This document shows positions 27,684 to 35,944 of a DNA stretch of 52,305 nucleotides, piece after piece. Numbering within the stretch: the stretch's first letter is position 1; each line of letters begins with the position of its first letter. The notes under the pieces are model-generated. The model searched no databases. It worked only from the letters and a program-made list of their open reading frames with translations, and was not told the DNA's origin. The position numbers and the translations under genes were made by a program. The DNA is from Candidatus Methanomethylicaceae archaeon (GTDB lineage: Archaea; Thermoproteota; Methanomethylicia; Methanomethylicales; Methanomethylicaceae), in NCBI GenBank assembly GCA_025057955.1, contig JANXER010000008.1, forward strand, positions 1 through 52,305, written 5' to 3'.

Positions 27684-28055
27684 ATGAAGATAATATTTGA
27701 AAGTGGAATTGAAGTAGAATGTCAATTATACTTAGATAAATGCCCTAGGACAATAAAAGCACTTTTAAGCTCCTTGCCAATTAAGTCCACAGTAAATCTT
27801 TGGGGTGATGAAATTTATTTCCATGTACCATTTTCAGTAGGAGAGGAAAATTCAAAGGATGTAGTTGAGGTGGGGGATGTAGCATATTGGCCAGAGGGGC
27901 CCTCATTATGTATATTCTTTGGACCTACTCCAATAAGCCCATCTTCTGACGTTATAAAACCCTATAGTCCAGTCAATGTGATAGGGAAAATCTTAGGTGA
28001 TGTAAGGATTTTAAAAAGAGTGAAGGATGGAGAGGAAGTAAAGATTGTTGAATAA
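27684..28055 (+). CDS. Cyclophilin-like fold protein
   Basis: The protein resembles the small archaeal/bacterial cyclophilin-like family (TM1367-type, Pfam Cyclophil_like) found as single copies; its role is unknown and peptidyl-prolyl isomerase activity is not established. The pattern is MKIIFESGIEVECQLYLDKCPRTIKAL, then WGDEIYFHVPF, GDVAYWPEGPSLCIFFGPTP and SPVNVIGKILGD, all typical of the barrel. The 123 residues are a complete domain. Expression is likely single-gene from the promoter near 27600. Confidence 0.82.
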   Translation: MKIIFESGIEVECQLYLDKCPRTIKALLSSLPIKSTVNLWGDEIYFHVPFSVGEENSKDVVEVGDVAYWPEGPSLCIFFGPTPISPSSDVIKPYSPVNVIGKILGDVRILKRVKDGEEVKIVE

Positions 28056-28201
28056 TTACTCTTCAAATAATTTCTATTATTTAATTTTTATTTACTTTTT
28101 CAGCAAGCTTATTAACCTTAATCCCCTAAAATATTTATGGATGTATATGTTAGCGCCTTTTAATTGGAGATTTATTAAATACACTAAAAATAGCCAAGAG
28201 G

Positions 28202-28672
28202 ATGTGTAAAATGATAGAGGTTTTTATAAAACAAGCTGAAATGGAGGAAAAGTATGCTAAAGAATTGAAGAATATGGCAAATGGATTAAAGCATCCTGTT
28301 TTAAGCGCTATATTCTTGGCTATTTCAAAGGATTCAGAAAAACATAGTGAGCTTTACAAATCCATGGCAAAACTATTGAAAGAGGCTCAACCCTTTATAA
28401 GCGAGGAGGATTTTAAGATTATAAAAAATACCATTGATGATCACATAAGATTGGAAAGTATAATGCTTGAAAAAGCAAAAGGCTTATTATTAGAGGCAAA
28501 TGATTCAAAAATTAAGCTAATTCTAGCTGCTATAGTTGAAGATGAAGGAAAACATCATAAGCTATTATTAGACATAAGGGAAAAAATAGCGAAAATTGAG
28601 ACTTTAACTGAAAACATGCTATGGGATATGATTTGGAAGGACAGCCCTTGGCATGGAAGTCCAGGTGGATGA
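28202..28672 (+). CDS. Ferritin-like/rubrerythrin-like diiron protein
   Basis: A four-helix bundle with the carboxylate and histidine pattern of diiron proteins is visible: EMEEKYAKEL (helix 1), DSEKHSELY (helix 2), HIRLESIMLEKAKG (helix 3) and EDEGKHHKLL (helix 4). The group includes rubrerythrins and small oxygen- or peroxide-reducing proteins, but there is no rubredoxin domain. The C-terminal tail, WDMIWKDSPWHGSPGG, is rich in tryptophan and glycine and unlike ferritin itself. The ATG at 28202 and an alternative ATG at 28211 both fit. It converges on mgtE with eight bases between. Confidence 0.8.
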   Translation: MCKMIEVFIKQAEMEEKYAKELKNMANGLKHPVLSAIFLAISKDSEKHSELYKSMAKLLKEAQPFISEEDFKIIKNTIDDHIRLESIMLEKAKGLLLEANDSKIKLILAAIVEDEGKHHKLLLDIREKIAKIETLTENMLWDMIWKDSPWHGSPGG

Positions 28673-28680
28673 TTGAAAAA

Positions 28681-30075
28681 TTAAATTCCCAAGAGGAATG
28701 TGGCAACCAAGAAGTATGAAAGAACTGTTAAAATATCAGCTATTGTAGTTATAAGTGGAGCTGAAACTACTGCAGGATCTAGCTTAATCTTTATAAGCAA
28801 AAATGGAAGAGAGGAGCCCACTATATCAGAAACATATGATGAGACTGCTAAAGCCACTCCCACAACAAATGTAACTTTGATTGCCATGGAGAAATCTCCA
28901 ATTGTTAGAAAAGTTATTGTAAATCCTATTATGGAAGCTGTTGGTAAAAGAAATAATAGCATCATTGTAGTAATCATGAATTCCTTAATAACTACTTTCA
29001 TGAAATCTATTCTATTACATTTTATCTCTCCCAATATCATGCTTCTAATTATTATTGAGGAAGCTTGAGAGCCAATATTTCCTGAGTTATCTGCAAGCAT
29101 GGGAAGAAAGGCAGCAATAATAGCAACTCTAGCAATAATATTCTCAAAGGATGCTACTATACCTCCTGTTATAGCATTCATAAAATATAAATAAATTATC
29201 ATTGGAGCTCTCTTTAATGCTAACTTAAGTGGATTAAGAACAATATAGCTTCCTCTAATTACTTCCAATAAACCTCCATGCTTTAATAAATCCTCGGAAA
29301 ACTCATGAACCACAACATCCAATATATCATCTAAAGTTACTGCTCCAAGAAATTTATTATCTTTATCTACTACTGGCACTTCACTTAAATCATATAGTAC
29401 TGCCATTCTTGCAGCATCTTCTCTATCTCTATCAGCCCTAATAGCCATTGGACATCTTTGAATAATCTTATTCAATAGAAGATCTCTTGGCTTTGTTAAA
29501 AATGATTTTACATCTATCCATCCAAGGAATTTATTATCCTCATCCACAACGTATATATATTGATGTTTATCATATAGCCCAAGCTTATCCTTTGTTATAT
29601 ATGTATTAATAGCATCCTCCACTCTCATATTATGATTAAATACTGGAACTTGAGGCGTCATTACTCCACCTACGCTCTCCGGTGGATATTTTAATAATTT
29701 CAATACTTCATTCTTAATATTCACTGGAAATAGCTCAATTATTTTACTCTTGAACTTTGGTGGTATTTTATCAAGAACGTCAGCAATTTCATCATAACGA
29801 AGATTCTGTAAAACCTTATTTATTTCATCTACTCCTTTAACAAACATTATTTCATAGAGGATATTCTCTGGAAGCTTATTCAATAATGAAGAAATTGCAT
29901 GAAGATTTATGAATGCAAATAATCTCAAACGAACTTCATCGTCCAATCTTATTAGAATATGATATATTATGGGTGGATCAAGAGATTCAATAACAAAGGC
30001 TGCACCGCTATAGTTCTCTTCTTTAATTAATCTATTTATCTCTTCTAAATATTTCTCAATTTTCGATAGAGGCAT
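28681..30075 (-). CDS. mgtE: MgtE-family magnesium channel/transporter
   Basis: MgtE is a magnesium-gated Mg2+ channel. The order is complete: an N-terminal helical superhelical domain (residues 1-130, repeated LRYDEIADVLDKIPP-type helices), two CBS domains (about 140-260, GGVMTPQVPVF and VPVVDKDNKFLGAVTLDDIL), and five membrane segments with the family's ADNSGNIGSQASSIIIR motif near residue 335 and SDIVGSSLPFLLIKIKLDPA near 420. At 464 residues it is normal. No magnesium riboswitch is evident in the 130-base upstream gap. Confidence 0.95.
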   Translation of the reverse strand: MPLSKIEKYLEEINRLIKEENYSGAAFVIESLDPPIIYHILIRLDDEVRLRLFAFINLHAISSLLNKLPENILYEIMFVKGVDEINKVLQNLRYDEIADVLDKIPPKFKSKIIELFPVNIKNEVLKLLKYPPESVGGVMTPQVPVFNHNMRVEDAINTYITKDKLGLYDKHQYIYVVDEDNKFLGWIDVKSFLTKPRDLLLNKIIQRCPMAIRADRDREDAARMAVLYDLSEVPVVDKDNKFLGAVTLDDILDVVVHEFSEDLLKHGGLLEVIRGSYIVLNPLKLALKRAPMIIYLYFMNAITGGIVASFENIIARVAIIAAFLPMLADNSGNIGSQASSIIIRSMILGEIKCNRIDFMKVVIKEFMITTMMLLFLLPTASIIGFTITFLTIGDFSMAIKVTFVVGVALAVSSYVSDIVGSSLPFLLIKIKLDPAVVSAPLITTIADILTVLSYFLVATFLLGI

Positions 30076-30205
30076 TATTAAACCCTATCTCCATAATCAT
30101 TATTAAAAATTTTTCATACATTTTACTCAAATATTTTATTTTATTATTTTATTCTATTCAGCACTTCAAAAATCTACATATAGAGGAGCAATTATAATAG
30201 AATCC

Positions 30206-31441
30206 ATGAAAATTATCGCTATTCCAATAGCCTCAAGCCTACATAGACGTGAGTTCTATGAAGAGATCTTCAATTTAATTAAAAGTAAATTCATTGGAAT
30301 TGAAGTATTAAACATCGTAGAGGATGAAATCAATAATGAATTAATTATGAAGCTTGAGAACTCCATGCCAATAATAATAGTTCTTACTGGAGGAGTTAGT
30401 AATTTAGCCATGAGAATTATTAAGAGGAGTAAAATTAAAAGAGCCATATTAATATCTCACTCTAAGCACAATAGCCTCGCCTCAGCATTATCTATTAAAA
30501 GTAAAGCTGAGGGAATCATGATTAGAAACTATTTCTTCAAAAGGTCAGAGGATTTAGATTTTATAGTGAAGATTACAGAAGCTTTAAATAGCCTCTTAGG
30601 AATAAGAGTGGGATTAATTTCTGAGGAATTAAGCGAATATGTTGATAAATTCAAAGAGAAATTAAACGCTGAGGTATTATTAATAGGATATGATGAATTG
30701 AATAGAGATGTTGAAGAGGAGGAAATTAATACCATATTAAAATTCATTAGTAATAAAATTGATTTGACTAAAGCTGATAAAAAACTCCTTGAAAGGACAA
30801 TTAAGCTCTATTTAATTATTAAGAAGATAATGCTAGAAAAAAAATTGAATGGAATTGCTATAGATTGTTTTCCCTACTTAATTAAATATGGAGTTACACC
30901 ATGTTTAGCAGTATCACTACTTAATGATGATGGTCTTGTGGCTGCTTGTGAGGCAGATTTAAGATCACTTTTATTAATGCTCATAGCGAAAGCAATTGGT
31001 AAAAACTCATGGATGGCTAATGTAGCATCAATTAATGGTAAGGAGATAACTTTAGCTCATTGTACAATATCCACTAAGCTTACAAATGAATGTAAGCTTT
31101 TAAATCACTTTGAATCTGGATTGCCTTATTCACTAGCATGTACTTTAAAAGGCCATGAATTCACAATGGTTGGTATTAATAGAGAGTTTTCAAAAATTGC
31201 TGCTCTTAAAGTCAAGCTTTTGAGGAGCGGACTTTTGGATGAAAATATGTGTAGAACCCAAGCGATATTTGAAGCTCCAATAGACTTAGGTGATTTTCCA
31301 AATATGGCCTTGAGCAATCATCATGTAATAATCCATAATAATGTCATAAATGAATTAAAGGAGCTTGCTCATCTACTTTCCATGGACTTTACTACATATG
31401 ATAAAAGCTTTTATATCTCAAAAGAACATTATGCGCCATAA
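30206..31441 (+). CDS. L-fucose isomerase-related protein (COG2407 type)
   Basis: The C-terminal half matches the fucose/arabinose isomerase-like family: GIAIDCFPYLIKYGVTPCLAVS, LNDDGLVAACEADLRSLLLM (the metal-binding acid) and NGKEITLAHCTISTKL. The N-terminal half is a Rossmann-like domain (IVLTGGVSNLAMRI). Members outside the sugar isomerases have unknown substrates; a keto-sugar isomerase role is only inferred. The ATG is near a weak AT box and no neighbour encodes sugar transport or kinases. The 411 residues appear complete. Confidence 0.78.
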   Translation: MKIIAIPIASSLHRREFYEEIFNLIKSKFIGIEVLNIVEDEINNELIMKLENSMPIIIVLTGGVSNLAMRIIKRSKIKRAILISHSKHNSLASALSIKSKAEGIMIRNYFFKRSEDLDFIVKITEALNSLLGIRVGLISEELSEYVDKFKEKLNAEVLLIGYDELNRDVEEEEINTILKFISNKIDLTKADKKLLERTIKLYLIIKKIMLEKKLNGIAIDCFPYLIKYGVTPCLAVSLLNDDGLVAACEADLRSLLLMLIAKAIGKNSWMANVASINGKEITLAHCTISTKLTNECKLLNHFESGLPYSLACTLKGHEFTMVGINREFSKIAALKVKLLRSGLLDENMCRTQAIFEAPIDLGDFPNMALSNHHVIIHNNVINELKELAHLLSMDFTTYDKSFYISKEHYAP

Positions 31442-31542
31442 ATGCTACTTGGCTATAAGGAATTATTTGAGCAAAAATGAACTATATTTTTTCCCATTAT
31501 GTATTTTTAAGTATAAGTAGATATAATAATTGGGGATAAACC

Positions 31543-32388
31543 ATGGCTGAAGGAGTATTTATAATAGAGCCTGCGGGTAAATTCTTAAAATTGCTCTTTA
31601 AGGTAAGTAAAATATATGCTTTGAAAAAATCCCAATATCAAGAGATTGTGCTTGCAGAAATTGAAGGTTTTGGAAAGGCCCTTATATTGGATAAATTCAT
31701 TCAAAGCACTGAGAAAGATGAACATATATATCATGAGCTATTAGTTCATCCAGCCATGACGCTTCATCCCAATCCAAGGAGAATTCTAATAATAGGAGGG
31801 GGGGAAGGAGCCACTCTTAGAGAGGTTTTAAAGCATAATACAGTTGAAGAAGCAATTATGGTGGATATTGATTCAGTGGTTGTTGAATTTTCTAAAAAAT
31901 ATCTAGGGATAATACATCAAGAGAGCTTTAATGATAAAAGGGCAAAGGTGATAATAATGGATGGAAAGGATTATGTTGAACAAGCATCAAATGAAAGCTT
32001 TGATGTTATAATAATGGATCTCACAGATCCATATGCAGGAGATGTGGCAAAGCCCCTTTATAGCTCAGAGTTTTTTATGAAATTAAAGAGAGTTCTCAAG
32101 CGAAATGGAGTTTTAGCCACTCAAGCGGGCAGTAGCTACTTTTATTCAGAGGAATACAACTATGTCTTAAATAACATTAAGAAGGTATTCAAAAATATAT
32201 CAGAATATTGGTTTTGGCTGCCTAGCTTTGGCCTAAATGTTAACTTCATAGTTGCCTCTGATGAATATAATCTGATGAATGTTGCTAATATGATGGATGA
32301 GAGGCTTAATTCAAGGGGTGTAAAAACAAAGTTCATAAAGGGAAGCTTAATGGAAGGTCTTCTAAAAATTGGAGTATTATATCCATAA
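31543..32388 (+). CDS. speE: Polyamine aminopropyltransferase (spermidine synthase family)
   Basis: The enzyme moves the aminopropyl group of decarboxylated S-adenosylmethionine to a polyamine acceptor. Residues 1-60 form the N-terminal beta domain; the Rossmann part has IIGGGEGATLREVLKH near residue 88, VDIDSVVVEFSKKYL and MDLTDPYAG near residue 165. The LTDP form is seen in thermophile aminopropyltransferases with triamine, agmatine or thermospermine products, in contrast to the SSDP of standard spermidine synthases, so the acceptor may not be putrescine. It stands alone behind a GGGGAT site. Confidence 0.92.
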   Translation: MAEGVFIIEPAGKFLKLLFKVSKIYALKKSQYQEIVLAEIEGFGKALILDKFIQSTEKDEHIYHELLVHPAMTLHPNPRRILIIGGGEGATLREVLKHNTVEEAIMVDIDSVVVEFSKKYLGIIHQESFNDKRAKVIIMDGKDYVEQASNESFDVIIMDLTDPYAGDVAKPLYSSEFFMKLKRVLKRNGVLATQAGSSYFYSEEYNYVLNNIKKVFKNISEYWFWLPSFGLNVNFIVASDEYNLMNVANMMDERLNSRGVKTKFIKGSLMEGLLKIGVLYP

Positions 32389-32762
32389 TTATCTCATAAT
32401 CATCTAAGGATTTTTATTTGATTTTTATCTTCCTTAGCCTTATTATTTTATTTCACAAAGGTCATCGCTTACATTTTCATTATTGATAATAGACATATGC
32501 TACATATTGTCCTTTCACCGCTATGAGCTATATTAAATATTTGAAGAGGTTAAAGAATAAACCCGTGAATATATATGTAACTCGTTAGAGAACCCATAGA
32601 TAATGAAAGGGCCTTGGGTTTTCATCGTTCAAATTTCTGATTTCATTTACAAAATGTTATTACAATTATTGAAGGAATAAAACACCTTACATCCATGAGC
32701 TACCGAGGCATTGAAATCTTTTATATAAAGAACTTTGGAAATTGAATTGTTGGAAAAAATTA

Positions 32763-32960
32763 TTGGAAATTACGAATTTATTAAGGGCGAATTTACTAAG
32801 GGAATCTGCTAATAAAATAATAAGAATTGAATGTTCTATGGCTGAAAAATTATGTCATCAAGGATTTTTTAATAGAAATATTATCAAAGCAATTTAAAGA
32901 ATTGTTGAATTATTTTAAGATATAAAATATGATGTTAAAATTTACATAAAATATAGTTGA
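32763..32960 (+). pseudogene. Possible remnant of a small helical (HEPN-like) protein
   Basis: From a TTG at 32763 the frame reads MEITNLLRANLLRESANKII, continues IECSMAEKLCHQGFFNRNII, then meets a TAA, resumes RIVELF, meets another TAA and ends DIKYDVKIYIKYS. The helical pattern with an alanine-lysine and a G-F/Y-N turn recalls HEPN or PaREP-type small proteins, but the match is loose. Two in-frame stops mean it is either a decayed gene or chance. Confidence 0.2.
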
Positions 32961-32961
32961 T

Positions 32962-33000
32962 ATTATTTATTTTTATTATTTATTTTTATTATTTATTTCT
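32962..33000. repeat. Tandem repeat, three copies of a 13-base unit
   Basis: ATTATTTATTTTT occurs twice exactly at 32962-32987 and a third time with one change at 32988-33000. It is pure A/T apart from that change and lies just downstream of the SemiSWEET gene on the opposite strand. Confidence 0.85.
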
Positions 33001-33039
33001 AGGGCATTATTTTAGCATAATTATGAAAAATTATGAAAA

Positions 33040-33291
33040 TCATCTATATAGAAGCTTCTCAAGGATAAGGGTAAAAATACCAATAGCTGCTAAAATATTT
33101 GCGAATACAACTGCAATAGAGCTTATGGTGAAGCCATAGAATAGCCATAGGAGAATTCCAATCAATTGCATTAATAAGAACGGCAAGGAAATTTCCTCAG
33201 CAGATTTCATTTTATAGATTTTTAATATTTGTGGAAGGAATGAGGAAGATGTTAGTAAACCTGCTAAAATGCCAATTATCTCAAGGTTCAT
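33040..33291 (-). CDS. SemiSWEET/PQ-loop small sugar transporter
   Basis: The 83 residues form one three-helix PQ-loop unit: IIGILAGLLTSSSFLPQILKIYK carries the PQ motif near residue 20, followed by ISLPFLLMQLIGILLWLFYG and AVVFANILAAIGIFTLILEKLL. Bacterial SemiSWEETs dimerise to carry sugars; the substrate here is unknown. Length and helix number are typical. It is read leftwards and lies 35 bases downstream of the MarC start... on the same strand as MarC, so they could share a transcript. Confidence 0.87.
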   Translation of the reverse strand: MNLEIIGILAGLLTSSSFLPQILKIYKMKSAEEISLPFLLMQLIGILLWLFYGFTISSIAVVFANILAAIGIFTLILEKLLYR

Positions 33292-33326
33292 ATTAATTTG
33301 CTAATCCATATAATTATTAAACTTTT

Positions 33327-33929
33327 TTATTTAAGTGACCTCATCATATTGATTATTCCTTCTCTTATCATTGCTACTGCAAGGGCAGCAAGTATGAAAG
33401 AGATAATTCTAGCAATAATCAGTGATCCATTTCTACCTAAAATTTTCAGTACCTTATGACTATTAGTTAGCACTATCCAAGCTATTACAACATTAGCTAT
33501 TATGGATACTACGGTTGGAGCAGCTCCATATCCTCCCTCCATTAGATATATCACCACGGATATACTCCCTGGACCTGCTAGCAAAGGAGTAGCTAATGGA
33601 ACTACTGCCAATTGTTCTGCCTTGAGCTTCATAGCTTCAACCCTTCCTAAAAGCCCCTCAATGGATACAATTAATAATATCACTCCTCCTGCAACCCTAA
33701 AATCATCAAGGCTTATATGAAAGAACCCTAATAGATGCTTTCCTCCAAAGGCAAATATAAATAGCATTAATCCAGCAATAACAACTGAATTTTGAATTGT
33801 CTTTCTTCTAACATTTTCCTCCAATCCTTCGGTTAATGTATAGAAAATTGGAACATTTCCAACAGCATCAAATATAAGAAATAGCATTATAAAGGCGGTG
33901 AAGTAAAGTTGAAGATATTCGATAATCAT
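33327..33929 (-). CDS. MarC-family integral membrane protein
   Basis: The 200-residue protein has six membrane segments and the family's marks: AVGNVPIFYTLTEG near residue 23, VRRKTIQNSVVIAGLML, VAGGVILLIVSIEGL, and AVVPLATPLLAGPGSISVVIYLM near residue 110. MarC proteins (also called UPF0056) have no firmly proven transport substrate; the old multiple-antibiotic-resistance link has not held up. It precedes the SemiSWEET gene on the same strand by 35 bases. Confidence 0.9.
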   Translation of the reverse strand: MIIEYLQLYFTAFIMLFLIFDAVGNVPIFYTLTEGLEENVRRKTIQNSVVIAGLMLFIFAFGGKHLLGFFHISLDDFRVAGGVILLIVSIEGLLGRVEAMKLKAEQLAVVPLATPLLAGPGSISVVIYLMEGGYGAAPTVVSIIANVVIAWIVLTNSHKVLKILGRNGSLIIARIISFILAALAVAMIREGIINMMRSLK

Positions 33930-34052
33930 TCAAACCCCAAAAGTTGATAAATTTTTCAAATTAATAATAATTTTGCATAATCATTCCCTTGCCCTTCTTC
34001 CATTGATTTTTTATTAGCATAATAATTTCTTAAGGGAAGGAAGAGGTTTAAA

Positions 34053-34089
34053 GAGTTCAAATCATTTGATATAAAGAATGATTGAACTC
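34053..34089. repeat. Imperfect hairpin, 13-base arms
   Basis: The left arm GAGTTCAAATCATT and the right arm AATGATTGAACTC pair over 13 bases with one bulged A and a 10-base loop. On the plus strand it is followed within three bases by a TTTTTT run, like a terminator, but no rightward gene ends before it. It could instead bind a regulator of marC. Confidence 0.6.
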
Positions 34090-34199
34090 ATGTTTTTTCA
34101 GCTTGATTTCAACATTTTTTGACATTCTTATAATTAATTAAATAAACCGTGGAGTATTAAGGGAAAATTTTTATTTAATAATTTTTATTTAATACGCTC

Positions 34200-34280
34200 A
34201 TGTTATAATAATATTATTATATCAAGATGATATAATCTTGATAATATAATCTTGATAATATCAAAATGATATTATTGATT
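34200..34280. repeat. Cluster of short A/T palindromes
   Basis: ATCAAGAT and ATCTTGAT elements alternate (ATAATCTTGAT twice, then AATATCAAAATGATATT), so several overlapping inverted repeats can form. It lies 70-150 bases beyond the end of the small membrane protein gene. No function is apparent. Confidence 0.6.
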
Positions 34281-34345
34281 TAAAATTCATAACACCATAA
34301 GCTCTAAATTTCAATTTATTGAAATAGAGGGGGATGATTGAAAGA

Positions 34346-34567
34346 TCAAGTACGTAATATCCATAGAATATACATGATGATTCCAATTATTATTAATATT
34401 GGAGAGGTGGCAAACCAAAATCCATCACTTTTATAAACCCATAGTAAAATCCACGGAATTTGCTCCAATTGTACTGAGGAAAGGGATTTTGCTATAATTG
34501 GAACTAGTATAAGGGCTATTCCTAATATTATGAATAATATGCCCAAATTTATGAATAATCTATCCAA
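34346..34567 (-). CDS. Small two-helix membrane protein, 73 aa
   Basis: No family is recognised. The protein has two hydrophobic helices, LFINLGILFIILGIALILVPIIA near the start and WFATSPILIIIGIIMYILWIL at the end, joined by a short polar loop with LEQIPWILLWVYKSDG. It resembles the DUF2905-like small archaeal/bacterial membrane proteins (LGxxLIxxG...W) only in general pattern. It is read leftwards, 33 bases downstream of the photolyase gene start... its ATG faces the photolyase stop, so they may be co-transcribed. Confidence 0.6.
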   Translation of the reverse strand: MDRLFINLGILFIILGIALILVPIIAKSLSSVQLEQIPWILLWVYKSDGFWFATSPILIIIGIIMYILWILRT

Positions 34568-34600
34568 TGATACCCCTCAATTATTTACGAAAATTTACAA

Positions 34601-35863
34601 TTAAAAAGCTTTGCGATACTTTGCCCGATATTTTGCCACTTGCTCATAGTGATTTACAATAGGCTCATAATAACCTTTAATTTTATATTTCAATGGATCA
34701 TGAAGTTGATGGCATTCATACCCTTCAAGCTCTGGGATGTATTTCTTTATGTATAAACATTGTGGATCATACTTAGAGGCTTGTATAATTGGGTTGAATA
34801 TTCTCATGGGCAAGGGATCTACACCAACTGATGCACACCATTGCCAATTCCCCACATTTAATACTTCATCATAATCTATTAAATATTCTTTGAAGAATTC
34901 CTCTCCTATCCTCCAATCTATATTTAGATCCTTTACGAAGAAGTTTGCCATTATAAGCCTTATTCTATTGTGAATCCAATTCTCCTGCTTCAATTGTCTC
35001 ACGCCAGCATCAATTATAGGATAACCAGTCTTAGCCTCTTTAAAAGCAAGAATATATTCCTTTTTATTCTCCCACTTTATATTTCTCATATTAGCCTTAA
35101 GCTCTAAATTTTTCATAAAGGGATATCTTATTCTAAGATGATAGTAATATTCTCTCCATGCCATCTGTCTAATGAATTCCTCACTTTCCTTAGCTATACT
35201 ATAGAGATATCTAATGGAAATAACTCCTAAATTTATAAATGGAGATAACCTTGATGTGCCATCTAAGTAGGGATAATCCTTCAACTCAGCATATCTTTTG
35301 AAGTTGAAGCTCTTTATCCTTTTGCTAAGCCATTCACACCATCTATTCTCAATAATCCATCCATGCCTTTTAATAAGCTCCTTCAAGCTAGGTCCATCCA
35401 ATCTTATGAGCTTTTCCAATGGAAAGTTCACCACCATATTTAAATCTAAATTCCTCTTCCAAATGCTATAGAAGGACTTGAAGTTATAAGAGGGCTTAAT
35501 GGTTAAGGGATTGGCGAGCACATTATCCACCACTTTGAAGAACTTCAAACCCTTGGATTGGCAGAATTTTTCTATTCTAGCAATTAGCTCATCCTCACTC
35601 CAAGACCATGGATGAGATGTATAAATTGCATCAAACTTATGGCTAAGTTCCTCCAAGATATCAATAGTATTTCCATAGAATACATTCACTCTATCGCCCA
35701 AGCTCCTCAATATTTCAATTATTAATCTAAATTTCGAACTTTCAGGTTTAGCTTCATCAATAATGAATATAGGAGCTACCACATCAGATTTTGAGAGGGC
35801 TTCCATTAATCCTCTATTATCGGAAAACCTCAAATCCCTTCTGAATAGATATAGTGATTTCAC
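34601..35863 (-). CDS. phr: Class I CPD photolyase
   Basis: The enzyme uses blue light and FADH- to split cyclobutane pyrimidine dimers in DNA. The N-terminal domain (1-130) opens VKSLYLFRRDLRFSDN; the C-terminal helical FAD domain contains SRLSPFINLGVIS, REYYYHLR, TGYPIIDAGVRQL, HNRIRLIMANFFVKDL and DYDEVLNVGNWQWCASVG, with the tryptophans of electron transfer. The length of 420 is normal. GTG at 35863 lies behind a GGGGG ribosome site; GTG at 35875 is the alternative. It is divergent from the UV endonuclease gene. Confidence 0.94.
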   Translation of the reverse strand: MKSLYLFRRDLRFSDNRGLMEALSKSDVVAPIFIIDEAKPESSKFRLIIEILRSLGDRVNVFYGNTIDILEELSHKFDAIYTSHPWSWSEDELIARIEKFCQSKGLKFFKVVDNVLANPLTIKPSYNFKSFYSIWKRNLDLNMVVNFPLEKLIRLDGPSLKELIKRHGWIIENRWCEWLSKRIKSFNFKRYAELKDYPYLDGTSRLSPFINLGVISIRYLYSIAKESEEFIRQMAWREYYYHLRIRYPFMKNLELKANMRNIKWENKKEYILAFKEAKTGYPIIDAGVRQLKQENWIHNRIRLIMANFFVKDLNIDWRIGEEFFKEYLIDYDEVLNVGNWQWCASVGVDPLPMRIFNPIIQASKYDPQCLYIKKYIPELEGYECHQLHDPLKYKIKGYYEPIVNHYEQVAKYRAKYRKAF

Positions 35864-35944
35864 ACTTACCCCCACTTCAAAGTATTATAATCGTAAAATC
35901 CTCTTTCATAAATTTAATTAGTGGATGATGTATTCTCCATGATC

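Larger units (their letters stand above)
32389..33039. other. 651-base AT-rich gap with repeats and a possible gene remnant
   Basis: No complete gene is seen. Visible structure: an inverted repeat AACCCA...TGGGTT around 32589-32620; a broken frame at 32763-32960 listed separately; and three copies of a 13-base unit (ATTATTTATTTTT) at 32962-33000 next to the SemiSWEET gene end. I see no tRNA or rRNA. Confidence 0.5.
33930..34345. other. 416-base AT-rich gap with inverted repeats
   Basis: No gene is supported. The gap holds a long imperfect hairpin at 34053-34089 and a cluster of short A/T palindromes at 34200-34280, listed separately. Confidence 0.5.
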
